Part shown: one piece after another, positions 1 to 5,872 of the stretch
Layout: each line of letters opens with the position of its first letter
Position numbering within the stretch: the stretch's first letter is position 1
Assembly: GCA_029857925.1 (NCBI GenBank)
Contig: JAOUGF010000116.1
Coordinates: 1 to 6,770, forward strand
Length of the DNA stretch: 6,770 nucleotides
Reading direction: 5' to 3'
DNA from: Gammaproteobacteria bacterium
Lineage (GTDB): Bacteria; Pseudomonadota; Gammaproteobacteria; S012-40
The notes under the pieces: generated by a model
Seen by the model: the letters and a program-made list of their open reading frames with translations, nothing else
What the model was told of the DNA's origin: nothing
Databases searched by the model: none
Translations under genes and position numbers: made by a program

Positions 1-1919
1 TGCATATTCTTACCGGCAGGCGCGAAGACCGCCTGCTATTCGATCATCAACGCGGCCTTGCCAAGCAGTTCGGCTACCAGGACGAGGTCGGTGAAGCCGA
101 AGCATTACAGGAAAAACGTCGCATCGCGGACCGGCCGCACCTTGCGGTCGAACAGTTTATGAAGAAATATTATCGCACAGTGATGACGTTAAATCGTTTG
201 AACGAAATGTTATTGCAACTGTATCAAGAGGCCATACTCTATCAAGACCAGCTCGGCTCTCCAACTCCGATCAATAAGCGATTTCAAGCGCGTAAGGAGT
301 TTATCGAGGTTGTGGATGATCACGTTTTTAGGCGCTATCCGTTTGCATTGTTAGAAGTATTTTTGCTATTGCAACAGCACCCTGAACTTAAAGGCGTGCG
401 CGCGCAAACGATACGTCTGATACGCGAAAGCCGCGATCTCATTGATGACAAATTCCGCGATGACATCCGTTGTAAAAGTCTTTTTATGGAAATATTGCGA
501 CAGCCGCGCGGGATCACACACGAACTGCGCCGCATGAATCGTTACGGCGTACTCGCCGCGTATATACCCCCATTCGCGCGCATCGTCGGTCAAATGCAAC
601 ACGATCTCTTTCACGTCTATACCGTGGATGAACATACACTCTTTGTTTTGCGGAATCTGCGTCGATTGACGGTGGACGAATATCGCAATGAATTTCCGCT
701 GTTGTCTGACCTTATCGGGAAAATTCCTAAGCCTGAATTGTTGTATATCGCAGGCCTTTTTCACGATATCGGCAAAGGGCGCGGCGGCGATCATTCGGTG
801 ATAGGGGCTGACGAGGTTCGCGATTTTTGCGTGAAACACAGTTTAAGCGCGTACGACACCGACCTGGTCGCGTGGCTGGTACGCAACCACCTGATCCTAT
901 CGGCCACCGCACAACATCAAGACACCAGCGATACCGAAGTTATCAATAAATTTGCGTCATTAATTGAAGACAAAAATCGCCTTGAATACCTATATATCCT
1001 CACTGTTTCTGATATCCGCGCGACCAATCCTGCGCTTTGGAACGGTTGGAAGGCGTCCATTTTGTACGAATTGTACAGTCAAACCTATCGCGCGCTGCAA
1101 CGCGGCTTAGAAAACCCATTAGACAGGCGTGAACGCATACGTGACACACAGGCGTTCGCAAGAAAACATCTGACTGAAAAAGGGTTTTCGCTGGAAAATA
1201 TCGAGCTGCTTTGGCATTCCTTTGACGATGATTATTTTTTGCGTTATCCATGGAATGAGGTATGCTGGCATACCGAATTGATCCTAACCGCGCAACCGAT
1301 GGGAATCTCCCCCATCATCGAGGTACTGCGTGAAGGTGTACGAGGTGGAACAGAGATCTTTATCTACGCGCCGGTGAATAATCGCCTGTTTGCGATGGTC
1401 ACTTCAACGGTCGGTCGTCTCGGACTCAATATTTTGGAGGCCCGACTGGTCACCACTCGCAACGGATACTCGATAGAAACTTATCAAATTCTAGAGCAAA
1501 ATGGCCAGACGATCGCGTCGGAACAACGCTTGCTAGAAATCAAAAATTTTTTACAGCAACAGTTTTTACAAGATGATATTGCATTCCCCGGGCTTAATCG
1601 CGTGACCTCACGCCAAATCAAACATTTTGCCACACCGACAGAAGTGGCTTTCACATTGGATGAACGAAATCAACGCACATTAATGGAACTGCGCACGACT
1701 GACCGTCCTGGTATTTTGGCACGCGTGGCGATCGCGATGTTAGAATGTGACATTGCGGTCCACAATGCCAAAATATCCACGTTAGGCGCGCTGGTTGATG
1801 ACGTATTTTTCGTTTCCACCCACAATAATCAACCGCTGCGCGACCCGTTGCTGATGGACAAGCTGCGCCAGCGCATTGTGGAATTGTTAGACACCCCCAC
1901 CGAATTCAAGGCGAACTAA
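1..1919 (+). CDS. glnD: [Protein-PII] uridylyltransferase / uridylyl-removing enzyme, 5'-truncated by window edge
   Basis: GlnD uridylylates PII proteins (GlnB/GlnK) when glutamine is low and removes UMP when it is high, so it is the main nitrogen sensor in proteobacteria. The reading frame is open from base 3, giving 638 codons. E. coli GlnD has about 890 residues, so roughly the first 250, with the nucleotidyltransferase active-site motif, lie outside. The fragment opens with the GlnD-typical TGRREDRLLFDHQ and VEQFMKKYYRT segments. The HD domain (about 600-1000) carries FHDIGKGRGGDH at 759-794, whose His-Asp pair binds metal for UMP removal. Two ACT domains, which sense glutamine, follow at about 1350-1560 (GTEIFIYAP, then RLGLNILEARL) and 1675-1900 (TTDRPGILARVAIAML). 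The ATG at 159 is internal and not the true start, because family-conserved sequence precedes it without a break. The gene ends in TAA, 3 bp before apaH. The identification is secure. Confidence 0.97.
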   Translation, partial: HILTGRREDRLLFDHQRGLAKQFGYQDEVGEAEALQEKRRIADRPHLAVEQFMKKYYRTVMTLNRLNEMLLQLYQEAILYQDQLGSPTPINKRFQARKEFIEVVDDHVFRRYPFALLEVFLLLQQHPELKGVRAQTIRLIRESRDLIDDKFRDDIRCKSLFMEILRQPRGITHELRRMNRYGVLAAYIPPFARIVGQMQHDLFHVYTVDEHTLFVLRNLRRLTVDEYRNEFPLLSDLIGKIPKPELLYIAGLFHDIGKGRGGDHSVIGADEVRDFCVKHSLSAYDTDLVAWLVRNHLILSATAQHQDTSDTEVINKFASLIEDKNRLEYLYILTVSDIRATNPALWNGWKASILYELYSQTYRALQRGLENPLDRRERIRDTQAFARKHLTEKGFSLENIELLWHSFDDDYFLRYPWNEVCWHTELILTAQPMGISPIIEVLREGVRGGTEIFIYAPVNNRLFAMVTSTVGRLGLNILEARLVTTRNGYSIETYQILEQNGQTIASEQRLLEIKNFLQQQFLQDDIAFPGLNRVTSRQIKHFATPTEVAFTLDERNQRTLMELRTTDRPGILARVAIAMLECDIAVHNAKISTLGALVDDVFFVSTHNNQPLRDPLLMDKLRQRIVELLDTPTEFKAN

Positions 1920-1922
1920 ACT

Positions 1923-2753
1923 ATGGCGGTATATGCAATTGGTGATATTCAAGGCTGCCACAAGGACTTGCTCGCGCTGTTGTCCCTGCTCAAATTTGAC
2001 GCCACACGTGATACCCTTTGGTTTTCTGGCGACCTCGTAAATCGCGGGCCCGACTCTTTATCGGTCCTTCGATTTGTAAAGGCATTAGGTCAACGCGCAA
2101 TTACCGTTTTAGGCAACCATGACATCCATTTGCTGGCCGTCGCGGAGGGTGTGCAGACTGCCCGCCCCAAAGATACCTTCGATGAAATATTAAAGGCCCC
2201 GGATCGCGACGAATTGCTCGACTGGCTACGCCATCGGCCTCTAATGCACCATGACACAAAGCTAAATTTTGTCCTCGCACATGCCGGTATTTCGCCCGAG
2301 TGGGATTTGGTCACTGCCGCCGGGTGCGCGCGCGAAGTTGAATCCATACTGCAGCGCGATGACTATAAAGAATTCCTAAAAGTCATCTATGGCGATCAAC
2401 CCGACCATTGGTCTCCTCAACTCCAAGGATGGGATCGATATCGCTATATTGTCAACGCATTTACACGTATGCGCTTTTGCGAGACTGACGGTGGATTAGT
2501 GTTGCGGCATAAAGGAAGCCCAGGGTCGCAACCAGCCCCATTAATCCCATGGTTTCAGGTCGCGAATCGCCCTACCGCCAACGAACGTATCTTGTTCGGC
2601 CATTGGTCGACATTGGGAGAATCAAATTATGCCAATGTCTTCGCATTGGACAACGGTTGCGTGTGGGGCGGAATGTTGACCGCACTATGGTTGGATACTC
2701 AAATCCCCGTCTATACACATGCGCCGTGCAAAGAAAAACTGGAGCACGAATAA
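1923..2753 (+). CDS. apaH: Symmetrical bis(5'-nucleosyl)-tetraphosphatase (diadenosine tetraphosphatase)
   Basis: ApaH hydrolyses Ap4A to two ADP and can remove Np4 caps from RNA; it is a cytoplasmic calcineurin-like metallophosphatase. The 276-residue product matches the usual length of about 270-280. Visible motifs are GDIQGC (D8), GDLVNRGPDSL (D37, R41), LGNHDIHLLA (N65, H66), LAHAGISPEWD (H120), NAFTRMRFC (about 178-186), LFGHWSTLG (H227) and FALDNGCVWGG near the C-terminus. Residue 10 is Gln where E. coli ApaH and the general phosphatase motif GDxHG have His; GDxQG also occurs in ApaH of other gammaproteobacteria such as Pseudomonas. The ATG lies 3 bp after the glnD stop, with AAGG at 1908-1911 as a modest ribosome binding site, so translation is probably coupled to glnD. 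In many gammaproteobacteria apaH instead sits with apaG, ksgA or folA; here folA is about 1.8 kb away, beyond the cytochrome gene. Confidence 0.96.
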   Translation: MAVYAIGDIQGCHKDLLALLSLLKFDATRDTLWFSGDLVNRGPDSLSVLRFVKALGQRAITVLGNHDIHLLAVAEGVQTARPKDTFDEILKAPDRDELLDWLRHRPLMHHDTKLNFVLAHAGISPEWDLVTAAGCAREVESILQRDDYKEFLKVIYGDQPDHWSPQLQGWDRYRYIVNAFTRMRFCETDGGLVLRHKGSPGSQPAPLIPWFQVANRPTANERILFGHWSTLGESNYANVFALDNGCVWGGMLTALWLDTQIPVYTHAPCKEKLEHE

Positions 2754-2829
2754 CAGCTACTGAATAACTGCCTCAGCGTTTCGTTGCGGTACACACATAA
2801 CGATACAACGACTGATATGACACCGAAAA

Positions 2830-2860
2830 CAAAAAACGGCGGAAAATCCGCCGTTTTTTG
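2830..2860. terminator. Bidirectional Rho-independent terminator between apaH and the cytochrome gene
   Basis: A perfect hairpin has a GC core cggcgga (2837-2843) pairing with tccgccg (2847-2853) across an AAA loop. It is flanked by six A (2831-2836) and six T (2854-2859), and C2830 can pair with G2860. The symmetric A and T tracts supply a U-run on both strands. It lies 77 bp after the apaH stop and 14 bp after the stop of the convergent cytochrome gene, so it probably terminates both. Confidence 0.93.
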
Positions 2861-2874
2861 CTAACTCGCAAATT

Positions 2875-4296
2875 TTACTTCCACCTTGCCGTTGTATGAC
2901 ACACGCGACAATCACTGGAAGTCACGATGTGTGTCGCTGGTTTACCGCTCGCCGTCGTACCATCGTGGCATGACATACAGGCCGTTGTCGCCGCTACGAC
3001 CGGGTGTACAAACGGCGTGGTACCGCCGGTTCCGGTTCCGCCACCCGTGGGTGTTCCCCCGGTACCCGTACCACCCCCGGTACCCGTGCCAGCACCTGGA
3101 CTGCCACCTGCACCCGCGCCGGTACAGGTATTGGTAATCTTACAACGACTCCCACGTGACCCATGACGACTTGCACCACCGCCACCAGGTGCTGGCGCTC
3201 GATAGTGTTCATCGTCTTCGTCATCATCACCCTCGTCGTCGTCCTCTTCATCGCGATGCGTAATGCCGCCACCTTCGCCGGAACGCACAATATCCCAATC
3301 CGCAGGTGTGTGACAGCTGTTACATTCCGCAGATGTCGCGGGATGATCCGCAGGTTTTGTGTGGCACTCGCCGCATGAGCCCAACACTTCGCCGTGATCC
3401 ACGGTAACCACAGGTATCCACGCGATATAGTTGTGGCAAGCTTCGCACACCTGCGACGATTCTATGTGGGTAGGCGGTTTAGTGGCCGCATGACAATTTG
3501 CACATCCACTCGTGACATCAGGATGGGCGGCCGCCGCGCTGGTCGCCCCGCCGTTAGCAGGTGCGCTGATATCGTTACTCCCACTACTGGGATTAATCAG
3601 CCACGCAGTGGTACTGTGACAAGTTCCGCACTGCGCGGTGGTCGCTAAATGGCCGACAGGTTTACCTTTCGCCACAACACCGTCATGGCAACTGGTACAT
3701 GTCCCAATTACTTCGGTGTGAGCAACACGATCGACAGGCGCCCAAGCCACGACATTATGGCACGCCACACAATTGTTAGTGCTGGCGATGTGTGAGATGG
3801 GTTTGCCGGCATTTTTGGCCCCGTCATGGCAAGTGATACACGCCGCTGTAATGTTATTGTGATTAAAAGCCGTTGTCACGGCGGTAGGTGTTGCCCGCAC
3901 GGATACCAATACCGGGCGTGAGCGCACGGCACCCGCCGTCGCCACCACACTCACGACGAAGGTGCCTACCCGATCCACGACCAGGGTAGGATTATTACCG
4001 GTTGTTGTAGATAGCGTAGCGTTACTACCGGCGGGGATCGTCGTCAATGTCCAATTCAGCGTCGCCTGCGCGTTTGCGTTCGCACTGACGCGCTGCGCCA
4101 ACGCATCGGCCTGTAACGCTATTTTTGTGCCCGTCACCACCTGCTGGCCGATGCCTCCGGCGGCAGGTAAGATAATTTGATGCGTATGTGGCGTGAAGCT
4201 TGGTGCCTTACTGCAACCTACTACGATGAGCGTACCCATTACCAGCGCACTCGCTAACACATATAGCGTGCGACCAACATTTTTAAACGTCCCCAT
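2875..4296 (-). CDS. Decahaem c-type cytochrome lipoprotein with PKD-like domain and acidic/Gly-rich linker
   Basis: Predicted periplasmic or cell-surface electron carrier; no specific family member recognised. The 473 residues begin with a lipoprotein signal (hydrophobic 11-26, lipobox VVGC with Cys28, Ser at +2, which favours outer-membrane sorting). Residues about 50-135 resemble a PKD/Ig-like domain (W82, IPAGSNATL, then VDRVGTFVVSVVA). Ten CxxCH haem sites start at residues 153, 176, 200, 223, 265, 284, 308, 325, 440 and 463. They form five double-haem units of the pattern H-x6-CxxCH...H-x6-CxxCH-x4-W, often with HDG and GKP between. The extra His residues (146, 169, 193, 216, 258, 277, 301, 318, 431, 456) are candidate distal ligands, implying bis-His haems. 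Residues 349-363 are all Asp/Glu apart from one Gly, and about 367-428 form a Gly/Thr-rich linker with a non-haem Cys pair (385, 391). The ATG at 4296 is supported by the signal peptide and by GAGGGA five bases upstream. It appears monocistronic. Its role in extracellular electron transfer is inference. Confidence 0.93.
   Translation of the reverse strand: MGTFKNVGRTLYVLASALVMGTLIVVGCSKAPSFTPHTHQIILPAAGGIGQQVVTGTKIALQADALAQRVSANANAQATLNWTLTTIPAGSNATLSTTTGNNPTLVVDRVGTFVVSVVATAGAVRSRPVLVSVRATPTAVTTAFNHNNITAACITCHDGAKNAGKPISHIASTNNCVACHNVVAWAPVDRVAHTEVIGTCTSCHDGVVAKGKPVGHLATTAQCGTCHSTTAWLINPSSGSNDISAPANGGATSAAAAHPDVTSGCANCHAATKPPTHIESSQVCEACHNYIAWIPVVTVDHGEVLGSCGECHTKPADHPATSAECNSCHTPADWDIVRSGEGGGITHRDEEDDDEGDDDEDDEHYRAPAPGGGGASRHGSRGSRCKITNTCTGAGAGGSPGAGTGTGGGTGTGGTPTGGGTGTGGTTPFVHPVVAATTACMSCHDGTTASGKPATHIVTSSDCRVCHTTARWK
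3013..3198 (-). repeat. Low-complexity Gly/Thr-rich linker region with short tandem repeats, inside the cytochrome gene
   Basis: This stretch encodes residues about 367-428, almost only Gly, Thr, Ala, Pro and Ser. It contains an 18-bp tandem duplication (cccccggtacccgtacca at 3056-3073 and the same with one change at 3074-3091). Two adjacent imperfect 33-bp units (3013-3045 and 3046-3078) encode the near-identical peptides GGGTGTGGTPT and GGGTGTGGTTP. Such sequence is prone to slippage, so linker length may vary between strains. The antisense strand is open here as a proline-rich frame, which is a composition effect. Confidence 0.85.
3208..3252 (-). other. Poly-acidic segment (residues 349-363) of the cytochrome
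   Basis: Fifteen codons encode only Asp and Glu with a single Gly (D349 to E363), directly after haem 8 and before the Gly/Thr linker. The + strand appears as repeated tcg/tca/tct triplets. No regular spacing typical of an EF-hand or RTX calcium site is seen. Cation or mineral binding, or keeping the linker extended, are possible roles but are guesses. Confidence 0.85.
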
Positions 4297-4301
4297 GTTT
4301 A

Positions 4302-4307
4302 TCCCTC
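4302..4307 (-). promoter_or_regulatory. Ribosome binding site of the cytochrome gene
   Basis: On the minus strand GAGGGA lies five bases before the ATG at 4296. It is the clearest Shine-Dalgarno sequence in the window and fixes the start that gives a complete lipoprotein signal peptide. Confidence 0.8.
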
Positions 4308-4451
4308 ACATCTTACTGTCGATTAAACGCAACAGACACGGTCGCGCCTATATTCCCATCGCCCAAATCAATTTCATTATCAATGATGTGTCGCTTAATC
4401 ACGCCACAACACTTTTAACTACGAAACAACGTATTCCAGGCCAACCCCGAA

Positions 4452-4479
4452 AGTCTAGTACGATTTTTTTATTTTGCAA
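4452..4479 (-). promoter_or_regulatory. Weak candidate sigma70 promoter for the cytochrome gene
   Basis: On the minus strand TTGCAA (4479-4474) and TAGACT (4457-4452) are separated by 16 bp, each matching about four of six consensus bases, within an AT-rich stretch about 155 bp upstream of the start codon. The rest of the 283-bp gap (4297-4579) has no better pair and no gene that I can support. The long leader that this would produce leaves room for other regulation or for a nearer promoter that I missed. Confidence 0.25.
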
Positions 4480-4519
4480 CTCTAATCCACTGAAAACGAT
4501 ACGAGCGAATGCGGCAGGG

Positions 4520-4549
4520 AAAAAAGTAACAGCGTAGCGAGCGACACTG
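4520..4549 (-). terminator. Possible weak terminator of the lgt-thyA-folA operon
   Basis: Read on the minus strand, CAGTGT (4549-4544) can pair with ACGCTG (4535-4530), including one G-T pair, across an 8-nt loop. TTAC and then six T (4525-4520) follow. It lies about 30 bp after the folA stop, a suitable place for a terminator, but the six-pair stem is weak. Read-through from the operon into the cytochrome gene is therefore possible. Confidence 0.4.
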
Positions 4550-4579
4550 GGCTTTTGTGTATAGCCAAGAATAAACCAA

Positions 4580-5068
4580 TCAGATGCGTTGTAAGATCAC
4601 GAAACTGCACGCATATTTATTTTTTTCATCTGGCGAGGATTCTGTCCTTGCACATACGCGCCACGCGGCGCTATCAAACTCCGGAAACCACGCATCACCG
4701 GGAATAGTCGCATGCACGAAGGTCAAATATAAACGTTGCGCACGAGGAAGCGTCGTTTGATAGAGGCTCGCACCGCCAATCACCATCAGCTCTGGTGCGT
4801 CCCCGGCGGCTTTTACGGCCTCTTCCAGCGTATGCACTACTGTAATACCCGGCGCACCAAAACCGACTTCGCGCGTAAGCACAATATTTTGCCGTTCAGG
4901 CAAGGGTTTGCGCCCTAAGGAATCAAACGTCTTGCGCCCCATCACCACGGGTTTACCTAGTGTATGTTGACGAAACCAACGCATATCCACCGGCAATTTC
5001 CACGGCAGACGATTTTCGATGCCGATGACATGCTCGTCGGTCATCGCCGCGATTAATGAAATCAACAT
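4580..5068 (-). CDS. folA: Dihydrofolate reductase
   Basis: FolA reduces dihydrofolate to tetrahydrofolate with NADPH and is the target of trimethoprim. The 162 residues match the chromosomal E. coli type (159 residues). Key features are SLIAAM at the N-terminus and the LPWKLPVDMRWF block with catalytic acid D28 (E. coli D27), W23 and F32. MGRKTFDSLGRKPLPERQNIVLTR follows in the middle, with the NADPH-binding MVIGGASLY segment later. E. coli Met20 of the mobile loop is replaced by Leu21, and E. coli Leu28 by Met29. The start ATG lies 2 bp after the thyA stop with only GGTGG (5079-5083) upstream, so coupling to thyA translation is likely. Its job fits the operon: it recycles the dihydrofolate that ThyA makes. 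Nothing suggests a mobile resistance (dfr) type. Confidence 0.97.
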   Translation of the reverse strand: MLISLIAAMTDEHVIGIENRLPWKLPVDMRWFRQHTLGKPVVMGRKTFDSLGRKPLPERQNIVLTREVGFGAPGITVVHTLEEAVKAAGDAPELMVIGGASLYQTTLPRAQRLYLTFVHATIPGDAWFPEFDSAAWRVCARTESSPDEKNKYACSFVILQRI

Positions 5069-5070
5069 CG

Positions 5071-5865
5071 CTACACGGCCACCGGCGCTTTAATACCGGG
5101 GTGACATTGGTAGTCTACAACTTGAATGTCTTCATAACAAAATTCAAATATGGATGTTACCTTTGGGTTGAGCACCACACGCGGCAACGCGTAGGGCTCG
5201 CGACTCAATTGCAGATCCACTTGTTCCATATGATTGAGATAGATATGGGTATCACCCAACGTATGGACAAATTCGCCTGGCTGCAATCCACACACCTGGG
5301 CCATCATGTAGGTTAGCAATGCATACGACGCAATATTAAACGGCACACCTAAAAACACATCGGCGCTGCGCTGATACAGCTGACACGACAAACGCCCTTC
5401 CGCCACATAGAACTGAAACATGACGTGGCACGGCGGCAAGGCCATATTGGACACCTCGCCGGGATTCCACGCAGAGACCAATAAACGACGCGAATCCGGG
5501 GTCAATTTAATTTGTTTTATCACCTCGTCGATTTGGTCGATCACACGACCGTCCGGCGTGTGCCAGGCCCGCCATTGCGCACCATAGACCGGGCCCAAAT
5601 CACCGTTTTCATCCGCCCATTCATCCCAAATCGTGACACCGTTATCGCGCAAATATTTAACGTTGGTCTCGCCACGAAGAAACCATAGCAGTTCATGAAT
5701 AACCGATTTTAGATGGATTTTTTTGGTGGTGACCAGAGGAAACCCTTGCTGCAGATCAAACCGCATTTGATAGCCAAAGACACTGATGGTGCCGGTGCCG
5801 GTACGATCCGATTTGCGCACGCCCTGGGATTTTATATGGCGCAGTAAATCCAAATACGTTTGCAT
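5071..5865 (-). CDS. thyA: Thymidylate synthase
   Basis: ThyA methylates dUMP to dTMP using methylene-tetrahydrofolate as carbon donor and reductant, releasing dihydrofolate. Choosing the ATG at 5865 gives exactly 264 residues, the same as E. coli ThyA. Catalytic Cys146 (ALPPCHVMFQFYV), R21, R126, R127, R166, D169, N177, H207 and Y209 then fall at E. coli numbering. DRTGTGT, the WDEWADENGDLGPVYG block and the C-terminal HPGIKAPVAV are all present. The frame is open for 27 further codons upstream to an ATG at 5946, but that part overlaps lgt and has no family similarity. AAAGGG (5876-5881) before the 5865 start is a good ribosome binding site and overlaps the last codons of lgt. Residue 168 is Ala where E. 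coli has Cys in YQRSCDVFLG, a common variation. Confidence 0.98.
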   Translation of the reverse strand: MQTYLDLLRHIKSQGVRKSDRTGTGTISVFGYQMRFDLQQGFPLVTTKKIHLKSVIHELLWFLRGETNVKYLRDNGVTIWDEWADENGDLGPVYGAQWRAWHTPDGRVIDQIDEVIKQIKLTPDSRRLLVSAWNPGEVSNMALPPCHVMFQFYVAEGRLSCQLYQRSADVFLGVPFNIASYALLTYMMAQVCGLQPGEFVHTLGDTHIYLNHMEQVDLQLSREPYALPRVVLNPKVTSIFEFCYEDIQVVDYQCHPGIKAPVAV

Positions 5866-5872
5866 ATTTTGT

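Noticed and set aside
366..839. 157-codon open frame on the - strand inside glnD
   Set aside because: It lies antisense to the HD-domain part of a clear glnD; the peptide shows no recognisable family feature.
2837..2853. Hairpin considered as a protein-binding operator or attachment site
   Set aside because: The symmetric A and T tracts and the position between two convergent stop codons are fully explained by a bidirectional terminator.
2927..3166. Proline/valine-rich open frame on the + strand (repeated PVPVPP-like peptide)
   Set aside because: It is the antisense of the Gly/Thr linker, where GC-rich repeats keep all frames open. It has no ribosome binding site, and the minus-strand frame holds ten CxxCH motifs.
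3196..3260. Triplet-like repeat tract (tcg/tca/tct) considered as a regulatory or CRISPR-like repeat
   Set aside because: It has no spacer-repeat structure; it is simply the coding sequence of the Asp/Glu run in the cytochrome.
4193..4537. 114-codon open frame on the + strand across the cytochrome start and the folA gap
   Set aside because: It begins at a GTG inside the signal peptide region of the opposite gene, has no Shine-Dalgarno, and the translation shows no domain or helix pattern that I recognise.
4580..5068. Acquired trimethoprim-resistance dfr gene
   Set aside because: The sequence resembles chromosomal FolA, sits in an operon with thyA, and has no integron or cassette signs around it.
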